Assembly: GCA_013399875.1 (NCBI GenBank)
Contig: VXAZ01006775.1
Span: forward strand, 6,150,712-6,214,711
Reading direction: 5' to 3'
Origin: Gymnorhina tibicen
Taxonomy: Eukaryota > Chordata > Aves > Passeriformes > Artamidae
DNA length: 64,000 nucleotides
Shown here: one piece after another, positions 13,482-25,249 of the stretch
Position numbering within the stretch: the stretch's first letter is position 1
Layout of the letters: each line of letters starts with the position of its first letter
Translations under genes and position numbers: made by a program
The notes under the pieces: generated by a model
What the model saw: only the letters and a program-made list of their open reading frames with translations
Told to the model about the DNA's origin: nothing
Database searches by the model: none

Positions 13482-15088
13482 AACACAAAGAGTCAAAATA
13501 ATTGCCCTAAGAATATTTTTTTTGTTATCATGAAAGTAGTGGGGTTTTTTTCCACATCATTCCTGCAACTGGGCAAAAATTTTAGGAAGCCAACACTTGT
13601 GATGCCAAAAAAAGAAAATAAAAAAGCGCTATGGAAGAGATGCAGGGGAGCTGATTTATCCGGCAGCAATATTCCTCTTATTTAATCTTGCAACCTTCCC
13701 TGTCTAATTTCGTCACCAGACAAACTCCTTGACTTTGTCCTTTTATCTGTGGTTATCTACATTTGCCTGGGATGGTATTAAAGGCACAGAATGAGATTTT
13801 GGTTTCTCTGTGTGTTGTGTAAATTCTGTCCATGCAAGGCTTTGCTTACGCAGTATAACTCTACTGTATATGTGAGTTACATCAAACCACTTTGCAAAAC
13901 AAAACAATTCTGCTTTCAGTTATTTTAGCCATGATGTGCTGTTAATCCCTCTGGAAATGCAGTATGGACTATAAAAAAGAACATTAACTTTCTCATAGAA
14001 ATTTAAGCTTTCCTACAGAAATCTTTCTTGAAACATGCAATCTTTATTAAATTCCTTTGACCAACTTAAAATTGCACAGAAAGGACCTCAGTTATTAAGT
14101 ATTTCATGTAAAGGGGATTATTCCATCTCTTTGTCTTAAAGTCTTCTGTCTTAATTTTGTCTTAAACCCTTCTAAAGACTTCTATTTGTTCCAGTCCTAT
14201 TAAATTTTAAAGGACTCTTTTCTTTTGTGACAGGATGAGCTGTATAGACAGCTAGCTGCTCGTCGTGCAGATTTCCTTCTGTGGAAATGTTGCTCAGTAG
14301 GACACCACTTTCCGGAGCCTGCTTCATTCATTTCACACTGCTCCCCAAAAAGCCTCACATTAGTAAGGTTCAACAAGCATTTCCTGTTCTCCTCTCTTCA
14401 TGGTTGATCACATCCAAATTTGCATCATTAGACATTGTCTTTCTCTTATTTACAGAGGAGTGAGGCACAGAACTGCAGGGTTAATGAATCCTGATTAACT
14501 TTGTCTTCACTGATTTGGAAGGAAATGTCTAATAATGGGATTTCTTTTTTGTAATTATTTTTATCTCTATATGCAACTACTATAATTGGGTAGAGAACAG
14601 TTTAGACCTGATCTTCTGATATGCATTTGTAGATCCTAAATTCTGAATAAAATCCAAAGAATGGTCATGCTATGTTCATTATGTTCTCCTGAAATGTCTT
14701 TGCAGTGTCCTCAGTAAATCGTTCCACACACCTGATTTATTTTTTTTAAGGAAACATTGCAAACTTCAAAACTTTTGGCTGCATCTGGTCTAAATGGATT
14801 AGGTATGACTCTTTTTGGCCAGTAAACATCACTTTAATCAGCAACAGTGGTAATGAAATAAACCAGTAATTTACTAAAAAGGGGTGTTTGTAAGGAGTGT
14901 GAAAGCTGTGTGGGAAGATTAAATGCAAGAATATCATCTGTGCAGATTGAAGCTATCCCCATCTTGAAGCTGAATCTCCTGACAGTCCACCTGGACAATA
15001 CCTATCCTCCCATGAAGACTTTAACTGTGTTTACAACCCTCTGAATCCAGTATAGATGCTTTGAGTGTTTAAAAAAATGAACTAGTGT
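13482..15088. other. Unique noncoding DNA
   Basis: Nothing recognised. The run of codons open from 13401 to 13685 starts inside the CR1 and has no domain. Confidence 0.55.
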
Positions 15089-15167
15089 TCATGGCAGGGG
15101 GTTGGAACTAGGTGATCCATCTTTAAGGTCTCTCCAAGCCAAACCATTCTATGATTCCCTGATTCTG
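15089..15167 (+). mobile_element. CR1 LINE 3' end, ~80 bp
   Basis: Only the last block survives: CATGGCAGGGGGTTGGAACT, 'aggtgatccatctttaagg', AACCATTCTATGATTC. Strongly 5'-truncated. Confidence 0.9.
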
Positions 15168-15422
15168 AATTTGCCTCCTTCATGTCCCAAGGTGATTTTC
15201 CATTTAGAAGAAAAAACCTACAAACCCAAAAACAACCAACCAAAAATCCAAACTACTATATATCTTTTTACAATACACAATGTCTTTTAGCTATACAAAG
15301 TGTGGCACTTACCTGCAGAAAGCTGAGGTAGAAGTAAGCCTGCCATAGTGTCAGAAACATGTATATTCAACTAGTTAGGAGCTTGTGAAAACAAGAAAAC
15401 CTGCTTTGGTTTAAATAAATCA

Positions 15423-15442
15423 ATTTGAAACTAGTTTCAAAT
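15423..15442. repeat. Perfect 20-bp palindrome
   Basis: ATTTGAAACTAGTTTCAAAT equals its own reverse complement. A partial third arm (CTAGTTTGAAAT) follows directly to 15455. Function unknown; it could be chance in AT-rich DNA or a dyad binding site. Confidence 0.9.
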
Positions 15443-16739
15443 CTAGTTTGAAATGTCAAACTTCTCATGCTTGAAGACAGCTAGTTCAGACCAGATGCAT
15501 TTTTTTAACCCTTGCTTGAATTGCTTTGGCAAAGGTAAGCAAAAGCCTCAAGTAAGCAAAGCAGAGGATAATGGTAGTTGTCATACTTATATATTAGAAG
15601 CTTGTGCTGCCTATACCACAATCATCCACAAAAAAAATAAAAATAAAAAGGTAGAGCCATGACACTGGCAAACCATTTCTGTTTACCCGGATTTCTAGTA
15701 TCCCTTTCCCTTTATGCTTTCTGCCGGAGACATGGTTCATGGGCTTTGCTGCTGGAAGGAACAGTTAGATCACAGGCTGCGGTCTCACAGCTCCGCAGCT
15801 GCATTACCATGGCTTAACAAATTATCCCTGAGTCTGAGCCACTGGCACAGTTGCAGGACATGCTCATGGCCCATCCTAAAACTGATGTAATGCACTGAAG
15901 CCTTAACTTCACTGAAAGACTTTTAAGCTAAGTTCCGTTACCTCGCAATCGGGACAGATTAGGAGCAAGCGCATGGGCAGTTACCTTCCAAAAATACATC
16001 TCATCCAAGAGACAGTAACCTATTAGGCTCCCATAACTCCTCAGTGTTCCAAAGCCATAAGTCTTGCCTCCTTTATAGCTTAAGCCATAAAATTTCAACT
16101 AGTTGCTCTGGTATTGGACCTGCAGTAATCTCCCTGGGGCAGGAAGCACCATCTCAGCTGCAGTGCTGAGCTCGGTGTCACTGCATCCCACACACTAATG
16201 AGTTCATTCAGAACATCATGATGTAAACCAGACAGTGTCTATGAGTTAGGGGGGAGTTTTAGTCCGGCATTTCAGGAAAAAGCCTGCTATAGTCACATTG
16301 CATGTCAGCTTTTCCTTCCTTCAGTCTGCTTTCTTGGAGTCTCTGAAAAGATGGGCTTAACTGAGACAAGTTTGGCACAGACATAAGGGATCAATTTTAT
16401 TTTTTTCGTAAGATTCATGCAAATAAACAGCTATGTAGTGGAGTGCTGCCTCAAAAATCCCCCTGCTGAGAGGAAAACTGTGCTTTTAGGTCAACCCTGT
16501 ATTAGAAACTAGAAAAGCCACTTGGGAGAATAAGTTGAAAATTATCTGATAGGGAAAGACTTTGCATCTTATTACTTCTCAGTGAAGATATGGAATCTTA
16601 TCTCGTGCTTGGAATAGCACAAAAATATGAGTGTAACTTCTGTAATAGTCAAACCTTCACAATACGTTTCTCCAATTTAGGTTGCTTAACAACTAGCATA
16701 ATGGCAGGTATCACACTGGGGCTTGGTGTTGTTTGCTGG

Positions 16740-16789
16740 CTCTCACTGACCTAACTTAGATGTCACAGTGACATCAACAACAGTGAGAG
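16740..16789. repeat. Two-step inverted repeat (hairpin)
   Basis: The outer arms CTCTCACTG (16740-16748) and CAGTGAGAG (16781-16789) are perfect complements. Inside them GATGTCAC and GTGACATC (16759-16775) form a second perfect dyad with one central base. The internal loop is 10 against 5 bases. It could fold as a single stem or be a protein-binding dyad (TGTCACAGTGACA core). Confidence 0.85.
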
Positions 16790-17267
16790 GTGCAAGCCAC
16801 ACATAGTCCATATTGGGAGTGGCAATGCAGAGTTTGAAATGCCTGCATCACTTGGACCATAGCCTTGCTGCATGAAGTCAAACAGAATTTCCAGAATTCT
16901 TGGCAAAATTTTTGTTACCAGTGGTGATATGAAGCCTGAGCTACAGCCCTGCCACATCATAGCCCTGCCTGTGCCTGGCTGCTAAAGCTGGATGAGTTGT
17001 TCCCCAGTCGGAGTGCCATGTTCTCTCTGACTTTGCAAGGCTCCATTTCCAGAATGCTGCCTGGTAATGGATTTGTCATTCACCACAAATGCTGGAAGCA
17101 TCCCCCAATAAAACAGCCTCAACAGCATCAACTATTACAGGGTACTCCATGAAACGTGAGTAGGCAGTACAGAATTTGGCTGGATTGTATCCTACAAAAT
17201 AATCTGTATACGTAATGTTCTTAGACGAACATTATTTTTTCCCACAATGGAATACACATGTATTTTC

Positions 17268-17405
17268 ATCCCTAGAAGTTTTCCAGGCCAGGTTGGACAG
17301 GGCTCTGAGAAACCACGACTAGTGGAAGGTGTCCCTCCCTTTGGCAGGGAGGAGTGGAATGAGCTAGTCTTTTCAGTCCTTTCCAACTATTTCATGATTC
17401 TATGA
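17268..17405 (+). mobile_element. CR1 LINE 3' end, diverged
   Basis: Plus strand: CATCCCTAGAAGTTTTCC, 'aggccaggttggacagggctctgag', 'ctagtggaaggtgtccctccc', and the end TTTCATGATTCTATGA. More diverged than its neighbours, so probably an older insertion. Confidence 0.88.
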
Positions 17406-19167
17406 CTCCTAATGCATGTATTAATTTCAAGAGGCAAATACACTGGAATTCTGTATCCTTTCTTTTATTTTGAGTAATTGAAGCATTCTTTTCTGTATAT
17501 TTTAGTGTTTTAATATTCTGAACTAGAATTACGAGTGTCACTGCGGGTGACCTCTGAAGCGGGTATGATGACTCTGCTAAAGAAGATTTGAGCGGTTGCT
17601 TATTCTTTACCTTTTTGGACTATTTTCAGATACAGGGTTAAAATATGGCTGTTTGGAAGAGAATAATATGGCTTTGAGAAGAACTGATCATACAGATAGG
17701 AGCATAAGGTCAGCTGGAAACTGCTGCTAGGAGCCTTCAAAATTCAAGTTACTTTAAGTAGGTGGTTCTTATTGTATTGTTTAACCTCAAGGGGCAATTG
17801 TTGTGGAATGCAACTGAAATCAGTAGCCGATAATAAGAAAAATGTGTTTAGCAAACAGATGTATCTGAGAAATAGGAGGGGCCCTATATGACCTTCAGGC
17901 ATCCTCCATGCGAGTGGATGGAAAGTAAAACATCCAAGTGCACACACAGATATATTAGCATCAATTTAGCCTGAGTCCGTAGAGCAAAGGAAAAAACAAC
18001 TTTTATGTATTACATGTGTCTCCAAAATGTACCAAACGTCCAATGTACTAAAGGAGTGGAAGGAAACTGCCTTGTGCACTTGCTGATTTTGACATGTTGC
18101 TGTTTAAAGCCTATTTAAGCACTTTTCCAAATGCTGCAGAAGAATCCACCAGGTATTGTCAGTTTGAAGAAATCCTTGTAGAGTTGATGGTGCCAAGTTT
18201 TGCGTGGCACATTTTCTTCCAGGCCTATGGTAGTGATTTTTAGATTGATCTAGAGAGGTCCCTTTTGTAATAAATTGTTTCACTCAGTATTCACAGAGGG
18301 GTGGCAGCTGCTGCCGTCTTTCACAGCACAAAGGACAAACTCTTGCATTTCAATGGTGATGTCAGCAGATGTGCAGTTTCCAGCTTTCTTGAGATTTGTT
18401 GCCAATCTGAGTCTCGTCAATGAGAAAATCTTCTTACTGCTCCTTTTCCTCCTCTTTCTCTAACAGTCATACTGTGGCATACCACGTAAAAAGTCATCAA
18501 ATGGGCTGAGGAAATGGATTTATACTGAATTTTTGGTTAACTGGATACATTTTTGAAGACAATCTAAGTCTCTAGATCACTCTTGTCAGTGACACCATTT
18601 GCATCTGCATTCTTTCTTGATATTTATAACAAATTTATCCAGTATATCAATGCAGGTATCAAGAGGAGCATTAAGAAACACTTCTTCAGCAAAGGAGAAA
18701 TTGAGACAACTGGAGGCACATTTCTCCACGGGTTCAAGGATATTTGAATTTCAGAGAGCAAAGACTTTTTGTCCCAAACACTGTAACAGCAAGAAAGCTA
18801 GATGCCCTTGAGGTTACCTTGGCCTGATCAGAAGGTAATTCAAACTAAAGACAACATACCTCCAAAAAATAACAGTTTTATTACATCAAAAAGCAAATCT
18901 TGCAGATGTCTGGTGACCTAGAGGAATGCATCTTACAAGTGCAGTTTCTGAGTCTTTGATGGTTTCCTCAGCTTTCTGCTCAGCAGTGTCCACACTACTG
19001 TCCACACAGGGATTTCCCATTTCATCCTGATGTGCCAAAATTTAGTTTTCCACTTAGAGCAGATTTATGAAAGCTACTTACACTCTCTTTCCATGAGAGG
19101 CCAGATTCAGTACATAAGTCATCCCTCTATCCACATTTTAAAAAGGTCCACTGCAGGGGGTTTGGAA
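17406..19167. other. Unique noncoding DNA
   Basis: Nothing recognised on either strand. Confidence 0.55.
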
Positions 19168-19315
19168 TACATCCTTAGCAGTGTTCAAGACCAGGTTGGA
19201 TGGGGCTTTGAAAAATCTGCTCTAGTGGATGGTGTCCCTTCCCATGGCAGGGGTGTTGAACTAGATAATCTTTAAGGTCCCTTCCAACCCGAACCATTCT
19301 GAGATTCTATGATTT
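19168..19315 (+). mobile_element. CR1 LINE 3' end, ~148 bp
   Basis: Plus strand: 'gtgttcaagaccaggttggatggggctttga', TGTCCCTTCCCATGGCAGGG, 'actagataatctttaaggtccc', TTCCAACCCGAACCATTC and GATTCTATGATTTT. Confidence 0.92.
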
Positions 19316-21421
19316 TATGGCATACTGAAAAGAAAATGAAGGGTCTTCTTTACAGTATTGCAACTAGCAGCTGTGCTGGAATAAGCATGGGAAATGTGGG
19401 GTTGTTGAAATCAGGTCTTTGCGTCTTGTGGAATCAAACCTGCAGCGAGAACAGGTCAGACCCTGACTGCTGTACTGCAAGCAACTGGATGGGTAAGGAA
19501 GGAATTTTAAGCAGTGAAAACGGGTAGCCTGTGGGCACGTGATGGAAAACTAAGGCAAGTCAGGACATTTGAAAACATATTTCCACTCAGTCTGGAGTTT
19601 CCCCCTGTACAACACAGATCACATCCATAATAGTGAGGGCTTAGAATACATTTTCAATGTGCCTTTTGGAAGCTGAGTTTACAGAGTCAATTTTTTCTGA
19701 ACCTTCCAAGGAAGAGACAGTGGGCATACAGTAATGGAGAGGAACAGAGATCTGAAATGAGTCACTGTCATGTCCTCAGGAAACTCTCCTGTAAGAGCTG
19801 CTGCATAACCTGGCACTGTAATGAAGCTCTTAGGTAGAAAGTGAAGGGCTTTTAATGTGTTTTATAGCTGCACATGCTCATTTCCAACAAAAATAAACTC
19901 TGTAAGACTTTTTCCCAAAGATCACAGCATACAGAGATGACTCGTGGCTCAACTGTGTACTTACCTATTCCCCTGCCCTTTTAATTGCAAAACAAGCCTG
20001 TGCAGGCAGTGAGGGGAAAGAATTATCTTCATATTCTTCATTACTCACTTGCAGCTTCACCTCCTGTGAGTTATGACTCATTTTCTTACTCCTGGGACAT
20101 CTCTCATATAAACTGATCATATAATAATTCACTAGAGAGGTGAAAAATTAACTTGTCTTCTTAATACACAAGTTAAGAAAATAGGCTAATATTTCATTTC
20201 CCTTGAAGAAACCAATGTAATAGGAGCAGGCAGGTCATACTCCAGAGTGTAATCCAAGTGAAAATACACCTCAGCCAGACCAAGGAACTGGTGATAGAAA
20301 ACTAGGCTGTTTGCTGCATGCTCCTGACTTACCTCAATATTTACTTTTTACACTATTTGATTACTTCCTCCTTTTTTTCGCCATACTTTTAGAAGTTACT
20401 TGGCTGTGGCCACACTGTAAACTGAAGCCTCTTTCCAAGTATGTGTGCATGGAAAATGTAGTCATTTGGCACTGAAAAAGTCCCACAAGAGACATAGTTT
20501 CTGCAGTGGAGACAGGTGCTCCATATTCTTTTTATTTTTCCTGTCTGTAATGTCTTGCATCATTCACCATGGGAGGAAGATATTCAATTGACCTGCTGTT
20601 GGTTTAGGATGACAAATTAATTTCATGTCAGCCTCGAAACAGCCTGTTTACAGGAGTCACCTGGGACCACCTCAGCGGGCATGGAAGAGACATCTAACTC
20701 TTGACAGACAGGCAAAAGTTTCTGAATCCCATTGCTGAGCCCCCCGCTCAGCACCCACGGCTCTGTGCTCCACACTCTCAGGGAGTTCACCTGGTGACAG
20801 AACTCAGCCCTACCAAAACTTTAGATTAGCTTCTGAGTTGATATTTTCCACAAAGGGGAAATTCAAGAATGAGGCTTTATTGTGAATGCATACAGCCTTG
20901 TCTCTTCCTATTTATTATATGCTCTCCCTGGCACGATTACATACAGCAAGAAGAGTCTTGCTGCTTCACACTGAAGATTGCTGTGACAGAGGAGCACCAC
21001 TCACCAGCACAAACCCATTAAGTTTTCATTAGACCTCCTTGCCCTCTTTTTCATCTTTCTTGTCTCCTGCTTCTCCATTGTCTTTTATATTCTCACTTAC
21101 TCCTACCTGGTAATGCTTCATTGCTCTCAAGCCACTCCAAGCACCTCACTTCACCTTTGTCTTGGCAATCAGTTTCTTGTCCATTTCAAACCATTTTCAT
21201 AGCAATGACCACTGGAGGTTATGGTCTGCCACGTCAAACCCTAACTGCTGGGCGGGCTTGAAAGGTAGATGAGTGTAACAATGGGTTGGTTCTGGAAGAA
21301 GTTTGTGCCTTTGTTTACATGTGTAGAAAACAGAGGTGAAAGTAGCACTTTTACCAAAAAAATTGTTGCCCTGAATTTTTTTTTTTTAATATAAGTGTAG
21401 AAATTCTTATACAAACAAATT
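19316..21421. other. Unique noncoding DNA
   Basis: No gene or classifiable repeat. The stretch 20990-21210 is C/T-rich on the plus strand, similar in texture to 52530-52975. Confidence 0.55.
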
Positions 21422-21620
21422 ATCATAAAATCATAGAGTGGTTTGGGTTGGAAGGGACCTTCAAAATCATCTAGTTCCAGCCTTTCTGCCACGGGCAGGG
21501 ACACCTTCCACTGAAAGAGGTTGGTCACTAAAACAGCTGCATCCAACCTGGCCTTGAACAGTTTCAGGGATGAGGCATCCACAGCTTCTCTGGGCAACCT
21601 GTGCCAGTGCCTGACCACCA
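21422..21620 (-). mobile_element. CR1 LINE 3' end, ~199 bp
   Basis: Minus-strand copy: from the left the 3' end ATCATAGAGTGGTTTGGGTT, GGAAGGGACCTTCAAAATCA, GGGCAGGGACACCTTCCACT, 'catccaacctggccttgaac', 'ttctctgggcaacctgtgccagtgcc'. A poly-T run with AT at 21377-21393 lies just outside. The 131-codon frame on the minus strand (21241-21636) is repeat-derived. Confidence 0.93.
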
Positions 21621-22964
21621 AACAATTATAAAACAATTTTTATACCAAACAATACAATTCCTATTGTCATTTAAATATTTCAATAGTAGGATTGACCCAT
21701 AAGGGACTGTCCCGGGAGGTTCCAAAGACACTCCTGTCCCCCTTACACAGATTTTGGCCACATCATGCTGTACGGACATAACAAAAGACATGGTGGCTGA
21801 GAAGGGTGCAGAGCCATATATCCAACCCTCCTTGTTTTGGTTTTTATTGTATCACAGCTATAGGATGCTGTGTGCAGAGCACACACATCTCCTGGGTAGA
21901 GCACAACAGCTGATTGTCAGCACACAGCAATAATAAACTGTCACTGAGGCACAAACAGGAGGAAAGCCTCAGCCAGCTCACAGTGCAAGGGAAATGTAGG
22001 TCAGGAATATCATTACTGAAATTGCTAAAAATCTGGGACACCAGGGCTAATAAAACTCTTCCTGTACAAGTGCTACGTCACCATTAGTGACCACAAGTTT
22101 TCATGCCAGTGTGTCCTGCCTCTGTATTGAGACGTTGCCTTTCAACAGTGGAAGGGCACAGTTCAATACTGGATTGCATCACTTGGTCCATTTCCAATTT
22201 ATTTACCAAATTGCAGCTTTCTTCAACCGTCTGGCTGTCTTCCATGTGTGTGCTGCCCAGACCTGAGCCTTCTTAGCTGTCTGTTATCTAACAGGATCAC
22301 AGCCCTGCTAGAAATGACCTATATCTGTCTCGTTCTCCAGCATTTAATTTTGAGCAGTAAAAGCTAATTTTCTTTTGTGCTGGAAGAACATATGGGTTCA
22401 TTGTGAGGGAAAAGAATTGTTTGAGTGCTCTATTGAAGTTGGATATTTTTAGGTGTGTGTAAGATCAAAGCTCTGATATCTCTTGGTGCAGTATTACATG
22501 TACCAATATGTAACAGCAAAAGAATCTTTTTCCAAGTCTCCATTCAGAGCATTTTCATTACATTATAAAGCTGCCTTTGACATTTTTGTGTCATATACAG
22601 CTCTTTAATGCAGCATTAGCTGATGTGGAGTGTGCCAAGCTCATTTAAGCATAGAATGTGTAGATGGAATGAAACAAGTTTTATCAAGATGGCAAACTTC
22701 AAGGTTTCCAGAGGCTGAGCTTAGATAAACCTTATTAAAACATGATAACTGTTGAAATAGAGTTCAGACTTTTTCAAGCAGTTTTTGGTAAAACTTGTTT
22801 CTCAGAATTCTGAAATACTGGTTAAGGGTGTTTCACACATTAATTTGTTCTGTCTGCTTCAAGTCCTGGCTTCAAGTCAACAGAAATGCATCCAAGCTGT
22901 CAAGTTTACATCTAGGCTTTGCCAGAGTGTGAAGTTGTTTATATCTAGAGTTCTGGAGCCAGCT
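21621..22964. other. Unique noncoding DNA
   Basis: Nothing recognised. Confidence 0.55.
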
Positions 22965-23081
22965 GACATCTAGACACTTAGGAAAATTAATTCAAATTAA
23001 TTGGAGGTGTGAACTTGGAGCATCACAGTTCAAGCATCTTAAAACCCCATGTGGAAACTCTTATTCAGATGTAAAGTGTCC
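22965..23081. mobile_element. Possible ancient palindromic MITE-like relic
   Basis: The succession TAGACACTTAGGAAAATTAA, 'ttcaaattaattggaggtgtgaac', then 'ccccatgtggaaactcttattcagatgtaaagtgt' recalls an old non-autonomous DNA element common in turtles and crocodilians (a 'tgtctacacgggg...ttaattcagattaa' type). The match is from memory and patchy. Confidence 0.35.
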
Positions 23082-23914
23082 TCAGTTCTGAATATAATCT
23101 TCCTCTCAGATGAGCTATATCTAAATTCACAACTAAGATCTAGTATCATCTTTTAAAGCAGAAACTGTTGACAAGGAAATTTCACAGGTGCACCAAATAA
23201 GTGATAAACAAACTACTTCAGATTTAGGACTGGTTTGGTTGTCGTAAAGTTATAAAAAACAACTCAGCCTTTATCCAGTCAAGGAGTTTTCAGCTACTGC
23301 AAGAGAGATAAAGTAAAGGTCATGTTTTATGACTCATTAATGGTCATATTTTTAATATAAAATTATCTGAAATAGCTTTGGTTTTTTCTAATGGATCTGA
23401 AATCAATTGATTTTCAGTAGCAAGCTCAGTATTTTTCCATCTAATTTGCTAAAAGATACAAAACTATAATAAGCAAATAATAGTGTCATTTTTTCTGTGC
23501 AACTTCTATTTCTCTCATATCACAGTCTAGTAGGCTGACTAGTGTATCACCAATTTCATTGTTTCCTCATGTCTTAAACACCTGAGGTGGATCTTTTGTT
23601 GTTTTGAACATTTAGATCGTACACTGAACACACAGATAAACATTACCTTCTTAGGAAAGAATTAGCTTAGCTTTTGTAGAGGGAAATTCTGTCTTACTAC
23701 TTGCTGCTGTTTTACCATGAAGTTGCAAACACCTCAGTAAAAAAGGATAGAGTGGTCATAATGTATACAGATTTTGAAAAAAAATAAAAAATATAAAGCC
23801 TACCTTTGGTAAGTGTATATGTCAAATATTATTAAAGAAAGTAAGTTGCTATGAGAATACAGAAAAGAATTCTGAAAGGTAAGAAAAGGATAAGTAGCAA
23901 AAGCTTATTAGCTG
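23082..23914. other. Unique AT-rich noncoding DNA
   Basis: Nothing recognised. Confidence 0.5.
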
Positions 23915-24560
23915 CTTTTCAGGATGGAGGATAGTCAGCGCTGGGATACCCCAGGACTGGTGTCAGTTTTATTTGATATTGTCATCAATGCCCTTAAGGA
24001 AGCAGAAAACAGTGAAATATTTATGATTACGAATTATATTAAGCTCTGTCAGGCAGTCAAATGCTTTATAACCTAACAAAACTGAGCAAAGGGACCGCAA
24101 GCTAGCAGATGAGTTCCTATATGAAAAACATACAAGGCAATGAATGAATCTAGAGAAAATACTGGGAAGCACAGAAACATGATGCTGAACTCAGAAAAGA
24201 CAATTGCAAAGATACTGGAGTCACAAAGGATGTTTTCCTGAAACAATAATTTCAGCAGGTAATGAGACCCGAAAAGGTAAATAACATTGTCTCTGCCATC
24301 GGAAGAGGACACGAGATAAGACACAGTGCATTATATCTCTGCTTTGTAAAACTGGTATGCACTCACAGTGTAGATACTACATTCAGGTCTTTTTTCCCCA
24401 GGTCAAGAAGGGTATAGTGGATGCAGACCAGAAGCAGAAAAGGGCAACTAAAATGATCAGGGGATCAAGTAACTGCTTGAAGTCATGAAGACAGTGGGTG
24501 AAGTGAATTTAAAGTGCTGACATTTAGCAGTACAGGAGCTGGGGGGGGGAACACTTAACC
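23915..24560 (+). mobile_element. Ancient CR1 LINE, reverse-transcriptase C-terminal part
   Basis: Plus-strand decayed non-LTR retrotransposon. At 23943-23996 it reads G-I-P, then after a one-base loss G-L-V-S-V-L-F-D-I-V-I-N-A-L. This matches the RT motif that in CR1 reads G-V-P-Q-G-S-V-L-G-P-V-L-F-N-x-F-I-N-D-L. Farther on, 24395-24470 ('agaagggtatagtgg...gggcaactaaaatgatcaggg') fits the CR1 region near the end of ORF2 ('...agggcaacaaaaatgatcagggg'). The frame is broken by stops and shifts, so it is a dead copy. Divergence is much greater than in the short CR1 ends nearby, so it is an old insertion. Confidence 0.75.
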
Positions 24561-25249
24561 AGAGCATGCAGAAGATGGGTTTAGCATGGATAAAAGCCCT
24601 TCCTGAGCCTCCGAGCAGGAAATTACAGCCACTCTCTTAATGAGTGGTCATGAAGGCAGATAACATTAACAGAATCAAAAAGTAACTGAGCAAATTGGCA
24701 TCAAGTCTCCGAACAGACATTAAAGGGACATATACCTAAATAAACCTAAATATACTTCCCCAACACAGCCATTGCAGATGCCTGGGAAAGACAGGAGAAA
24801 TGAACTGCCATGGATGGGCAAGCTTGTGTGCTCTTGTTATTCATCATCACCTGTCACTCATGAGGTTTCCTCACAAAAGGCATTTAAAAAATTGTCATCA
24901 AAGTTTTAAAAGCAGTAAGTATTACTACACGCTAATAGAGTACATGCTTTTACAAGAGAAGAGTGCTTGTTCCTCACCTGTACCAGCACATAACCTGTCT
25001 AGATGCCTTATGAAGTCCACTGCCTTTGCACCTCTCAGACAAGTTTACCAAGGTCCTATTGGAGATCTGCAAGTGTGGAGAATAATGAAATCTCACTCTG
25101 ACACTGCCTTCTTCTTCCTACCCTGGAAAGCCTCCAGTGTTGTCTTTCCTTGTATATCCTCCTCAGCAAGAGATTGTTCTTCTCTCACTGTCCTCTGCCC
25201 TTAGGAAAATACACAGCAGGAGGCAAAATGTAACAAAAACTGTGTTTAA
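24561..25249. other. Noncoding DNA, unclassified
   Basis: No gene recognised. A 134-codon plus-strand frame at 24800-25204 has no recognisable domain and no splice context I can defend. Confidence 0.5.

Larger units (their letters stand above)
15168..17267. other. Unique noncoding DNA with two inverted repeats
   Basis: Contains a short A/C-rich tract (about 15208-15252), a perfect 20-bp palindrome (15423-15442) and a two-step hairpin (16740-16789), listed separately. No gene recognised. Confidence 0.55.

Noticed and set aside
21241..21636. 131-codon minus-strand frame
   Set aside because: About half of it is the antisense of a CR1 3' end; the rest passes through poly-T/A sequence.
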